16,088 nucleotides of DNA from NCBI GenBank assembly GCA_934153805.1, contig CAKPFO010000038.1, positions 1 through 16,088 of the forward strand. The letters are read 5' to 3'. Positions 13,760-16,088 of the stretch are shown here, in pieces. The notes under the pieces were generated by a model, which was given only the letters and a program-made list of their open reading frames with translations, searched no databases and had not been told where the DNA came from. Position 1 is the first letter of the stretch. Each line of letters opens with the position of its first letter. Origin of the DNA: an uncultured Clostridia bacterium. Lineage in GTDB: Bacteria; Bacillota; Clostridia; TANB77; CAG-508. The translations under genes and the position numbers were made by a program.

Positions 13760-14590
13760 ATGGAAGGAAAATTATATTTAGTAGCAACTCCAATCGGTAA
13801 TTTAGAAGATATTACATTAAGAGCTATTAGAATTTTAAAAGAGGTAGATATTGTTGTGGCAGAAGATACTAGACAAACATTAAAATTGCTTAATCATTTA
13901 GAAATAACAAAACCACTAATAAGCTATCATAGACACAATGAGGATATAAAAGTAGATGGATTAATAGAAAAATTAAAAAATGGTCAAAGCATAGCATTAG
14001 TTTCAGATGCTGGAACACCAGTTATATCAGATCCTGGAGAAATAATAGTAAAAGAGGCAATAAAAAATAATATAGAAATTATTCCAATACCGGGAGCATG
14101 TGCACTAATTAATGGATTAATTGCTTCTGGGTTAGATAGTAAAGAATTTTGCTTTTTAGGATTTTTATCATTAAATAAAAAAATAAGAAAAGAAAAATTA
14201 GAAGAAATAAAAGATGAAAATAGAACTATTATTTTATATGAAGCTCCACATAAAATTTTGAATACACTAGAAGATTTACAAAATGTTTTAGAAAATAGAC
14301 AAGTTGTTGTTGCAAGGGAAATTACAAAAATTCACGAAGAGTTTATACGAGGAACAGTAACCGAAATATTAGAAAAATACAAGGAACCAAGAGGAGAACA
14401 TATTATAATAATACAAGGAAATAATACAACTAAAAAAGAGATGCAAAATGAATTATTAAATTCTATGAGTATAGAGCAACATTATAAATATTATGAAAAA
14501 CAGGGATTTTCTAAAAATGAAATAATAAAGAAAATTGCTAAAGATAGAAATGTAAATAAAAATGATATATATAAAATGTTTATAAATTAA
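13760..14590 (+). CDS. rsmI: 16S rRNA (cytidine1402-2'-O)-methyltransferase RsmI
   Basis: RsmI uses SAM to methylate the ribose of C1402 in the ribosomal P site. The 276-residue product shows the tetrapyrrole-methylase-like fold signatures: YLVATPIGNLEDITLRA (6-22), VAEDTRQT, LISYHRHNE, SDAGTPVISDPG, PIPGACALI and LYEAPHKI. The REITKIHEEF motif and GEHIIIIQG near the C terminus are also typical. A short C-terminal extension (about 235-276) resembles the helical tail of Firmicute members. Its ribosome binding site (AAAGAGGAAA, about 13743-13752) lies in the end of trmN6. A shared terminator separates it from the convergent abrB. Confidence 0.96.
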   Translation: MEGKLYLVATPIGNLEDITLRAIRILKEVDIVVAEDTRQTLKLLNHLEITKPLISYHRHNEDIKVDGLIEKLKNGQSIALVSDAGTPVISDPGEIIVKEAIKNNIEIIPIPGACALINGLIASGLDSKEFCFLGFLSLNKKIRKEKLEEIKDENRTIILYEAPHKILNTLEDLQNVLENRQVVVAREITKIHEEFIRGTVTEILEKYKEPRGEHIIIIQGNNTTKKEMQNELLNSMSIEQHYKYYEKQGFSKNEIIKKIAKDRNVNKNDIYKMFIN

Positions 14591-14652
14591 ATAATAAAAA
14601 ATATATTATAAATAAATTAATAAAAAAATATGATATAAAATTTGTATAAAAT

Positions 14653-14706
14653 AAAAAAAGCTAGAAAATTTAATTATTTATATTAATTAAATTTCTAACT
14701 TTTTTT
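14653..14706. terminator. Bidirectional terminator between rsmI and abrB
   Basis: A long imperfect hairpin: AAAAAAAG-C-TAGAAAATTTAATTA (from 14653) pairs with TAATTAAAT-TTCTA-A-CTTTTTTT (to 14706), with one C/A mismatch and a one-base bulge. A and T runs at the ends serve both directions. It lies between two convergent genes. Confidence 0.75.
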
Positions 14707-14730
14707 ATTTTATATAATTTAAATTGATAA

Positions 14731-14985
14731 TTACTCTTCTTCACCAATGGATTTAATTTGTTTTAAACACTTATTACAAATTAGTTTATCCTTATATTCT
14801 ACTAATTTTTTTGTGTTTCCACAGAAGAAGCATGATTTTTCATATTTCTTTAAAACAATATATGAACCATCTACAAATATTTCAATAGGATCTTTTTCTG
14901 CTATTTGAAACTGATTTCTTAATTCTATTGGAATTACAACTCTGCCTAGTTCATCAACTTTTCTAATAATTCCTGTTGATTTCAT
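14731..14985 (-). CDS. abrB: AbrB/SpoVT-family transition-state regulator with zinc ribbon
   Basis: The 84-residue DNA-binding protein is of the AbrB type, which represses stationary-phase and sporulation genes during growth. The swapped-hairpin domain is residues 1-48: STGIIRKVDELGRVVIPIEL (3-22) is the classical signature. Then comes a C-x2-C...C-x2-C pair (Cys52, Cys55, Cys70, Cys73), a zinc ribbon common in clostridial AbrB homologues but absent from Bacillus AbrB. The minus-strand AAAGGAGGAGAAAG (15006-14993) is a strong ribosome binding site. A good promoter lies at 15068-15040. It sits beside rsmI/trmN6, as abrB does in Bacillus, but here it is convergent. Confidence 0.93.
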   Translation of the reverse strand: MKSTGIIRKVDELGRVVIPIELRNQFQIAEKDPIEIFVDGSYIVLKKYEKSCFFCGNTKKLVEYKDKLICNKCLKQIKSIGEEE

Positions 14986-15039
14986 CTTTTTTCTTTCTCC
15001 TCCTTTATTCGCCTTTTTTCGACAAAAAACTCTATAAAT

Positions 15040-15068
15040 ATAATATCATAAATAAGAGAAAATCGCAA
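15040..15068 (-). promoter_or_regulatory. SigA promoter of abrB
   Basis: On the minus strand TTGCGA (15068-15063, 4/6) and TATTAT (15045-15040, 5/6) are 17 bp apart. Transcription would begin near 15033, giving a leader of about 48 nt before the ATG. Confidence 0.6.
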
Positions 15069-15248
15069 CAAAAAAAGTAAAATTTTGTAAAAATAATTAT
15101 ATTTTATTGAAATAGAAAGCTTTAATTTTTTAAAAATATGAAAAAAATGTAAAAAGTAATAAAAAAATTTTATACGTTTTAATTTGTATTTTATAAAAAG
15201 TATCATAGTATTATAAAATTTTGAGGAATATAAATATAAAAAAATAGG

Positions 15249-15277
15249 CTTTGTAATAGTGGGCGCTGTATACAAAG
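15249..15277. promoter_or_regulatory. Dyad upstream of spmA/abrB, possible operator
   Basis: CTTTGTA (15249-15255) and TACAAAG (15271-15277) form a 7-bp inverted repeat around a 15-nt centre that includes GTGGGCGCTG, an unusually GC-rich patch for this intergenic region. There is no T tract, so it is not a terminator. It lies between divergent abrB and spmA and could bind a regulator. Confidence 0.3.
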
Positions 15278-15287
15278 TTTAAATCTG

Positions 15288-15309
15288 TTTATTTATTAGA
15301 ATAAATAAA
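15288..15309. repeat. Perfect 10-bp AT-only inverted repeat before spmA
   Basis: TTTATTTATT (15288-15297) and AATAAATAAA (15300-15309) around AG. It overlaps the spmA promoter candidate. It may be an operator or simply low-complexity sequence. Confidence 0.4.
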
Positions 15310-15326
15310 TTAATTAATCATAAAAT
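15299..15326 (+). promoter_or_regulatory. Candidate SigE-type promoter of spmA
   Basis: GAATAAA (15299-15305) and CATAAAAT (15319-15326) resemble the SigE -35 and -10 (CATACAnT). The spacer is 13 bp, a little short of the usual 14-15. In Bacillus spmAB is transcribed by SigE, which supports the idea, but the match is weak. Confidence 0.3.
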
Positions 15327-15342
15327 TAAATGGAGGTATAAA

Positions 15343-15936
15343 ATGTTAAATATTTTGTGGCCAATATTTATAATAGGTTCATTTGTGTATGCTATTTTAA
15401 ATGGAAATGTAGAAAGTGTAAATAATTCGATATTTGAATCTACTTCAAGTGCAGTTCAATTATCAATTACTTTTTTAGGAACAATGTGTTTGTGGAATGG
15501 CATAATGAAGATTGCTCAAAAGACTACTTTTGTAGAAAGATTAACACGTAAAATGAATCCGATAATTAATTTTTTGTTTCCAGATATGAAAAAGAATGAT
15601 AAAGCTAAAGAAGAAATATCTATGAATATAATAGCAAACATATTAGGACTGGGAAACGCGGCAACACCATTAGGTTTAAAGGCTATGAAAACTATGCAAA
15701 AAGATAATTTGAAAAAAGATACAGTTTCAGATGCAATGGCAATGTTTATTGTTATTAACACTGCATCTTTGCAATTAATACCAACAACAGTAATTGCTAT
15801 AAGAGCATCACTTAATTCGCAAAATCCAACTAATATAATTTTACCGGTATGGGGAGCAACTATTATTGCAGCATTTTGTGGAATTTTAGCAACTAAAATA
15901 TTTATAAAAATAGATAAAAAAAATAATAGCTTATAA
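15343..15936 (+). CDS. spmA: Spore maturation protein A (SpmA)
   Basis: SpmA works with SpmB in the mother cell to dehydrate the spore core; mutants in Bacillus and Clostridium make less heat-resistant spores. The 197-residue integral membrane protein carries a Gate-type (nucleoside-recognition) domain. Membrane segments are visible at about 3-20, 38-58, 130-155 and 165-190. The family motif is NIIANILGLGNAATPLGLKA (about 95-114), followed by DAMAMFIVINTASLQLIPTT. The length is usual. GGAGG (15332-15336) lies 6 nt before the ATG. spmB is expected directly downstream, but the window runs into tandem repeats instead and then ends. The protein appears intact. Confidence 0.93.
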   Translation: MLNILWPIFIIGSFVYAILNGNVESVNNSIFESTSSAVQLSITFLGTMCLWNGIMKIAQKTTFVERLTRKMNPIINFLFPDMKKNDKAKEEISMNIIANILGLGNAATPLGLKAMKTMQKDNLKKDTVSDAMAMFIVINTASLQLIPTTVIAIRASLNSQNPTNIILPVWGATIIAAFCGILATKIFIKIDKKNNSL

Positions 15937-16088
15937 ATAATATTAAATAAATAATATTAAATAAATAATATAAATAAAAAATATAAATAAAAATATAAAT
16001 AAAAATATAAATAAAAATATAAATAAAAATATAAATATAAAAATAAATAAAAATATAAAATAAAAATATAATATAAAAATATAAATAA
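15937..16088 (+). repeat. AT-only tandem repeats after spmA
   Basis: Directly after the spmA stop, a 14-nt unit containing ATAATATT occurs about three times (15937-15971). Then a 12-nt unit TATAAATAAAAA runs in register five times from 15982 to about 16041, and degenerate copies continue to the window end. No G or C occurs in this stretch. No gene, terminator or spmB start is visible before the window ends. Confidence 0.85.

Noticed and set aside
14982..15275. 97-codon minus-strand ORF whose stop overlaps the abrB start (ATGA)
   Set aside because: It begins with TTG without a ribosome binding site, covers the likely abrB promoter and has AT-driven Phe/Tyr/Ile/Lys composition. The stop-start overlap looks accidental, but it would be worth a conservation check.

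Overview
The window is a very AT-rich chromosomal segment from a spore-forming, clostridia-like Firmicute. The evidence is the run mnmG-rsmG-parA-parB-DUF4446, AAAGGAG-type ribosome binding sites, a clostridial AbrB with a zinc ribbon, the sporulation gene spmA, a GerMN-domain protein, and tRNAs with encoded CCA. In Firmicutes mnmG-rsmG-parAB normally lies beside the chromosome origin and is transcribed away from it. The + strand is therefore probably the leading strand, although dnaA, oriC and a canonical parS are not in the window. The species cannot be named from this sequence.

Layout: 1-4653 is a plus-strand block: the 3' end of mnmG, rsmG, a terminator whose right arm contains the likely parA promoter, parA, parB, a terminator, then a DUF4446 membrane protein closely followed by a metallo-beta-lactamase-fold hydrolase. 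4804-5147 holds two tRNA-Ser genes (UGA, then GCU), each followed by a terminator hairpin, with a consensus promoter before the first. 5335-6204 is a patatin-like lipid hydrolase. It converges, through a bidirectional terminator, on a large minus-strand BcrA/BadF-type activase/dehydratase-like locus (6286-10597). That locus is split into two ORFs by an apparent single-base frame change inside its first ATPase domain. Divergent from it is a GerMN-domain membrane-anchored protein (10812-11363).

Convergent with the GerMN gene is an unusually cysteine-rich 57-residue small gene (11353-11526, minus). It has a good ribosome binding site and a SigK-like promoter candidate. It borders about 1.45 kb of extreme AT-rich, A-over-T-skewed sequence with degenerate repeats and no convincing gene. 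After this spacer come trmN6-rsmI (13006-14590), a convergent abrB (14731-14985, minus) and spmA (15343-15936). The window ends in AT-only tandem repeats where spmB would normally begin.

Themes: translation and tRNA/rRNA modification (MnmG, RsmG, TrmN6, RsmI, tRNA-Ser), chromosome partitioning (ParAB), and the transition to sporulation (AbrB, SpmA, GerMN, possibly the Cys-rich protein). Most genes are ordinary housekeeping genes. The items most worth a second look are the Cys-rich small gene, the frame-broken activase and the structured AT-rich spacer. No CRISPR array, transposase, integrase or phage gene is seen.
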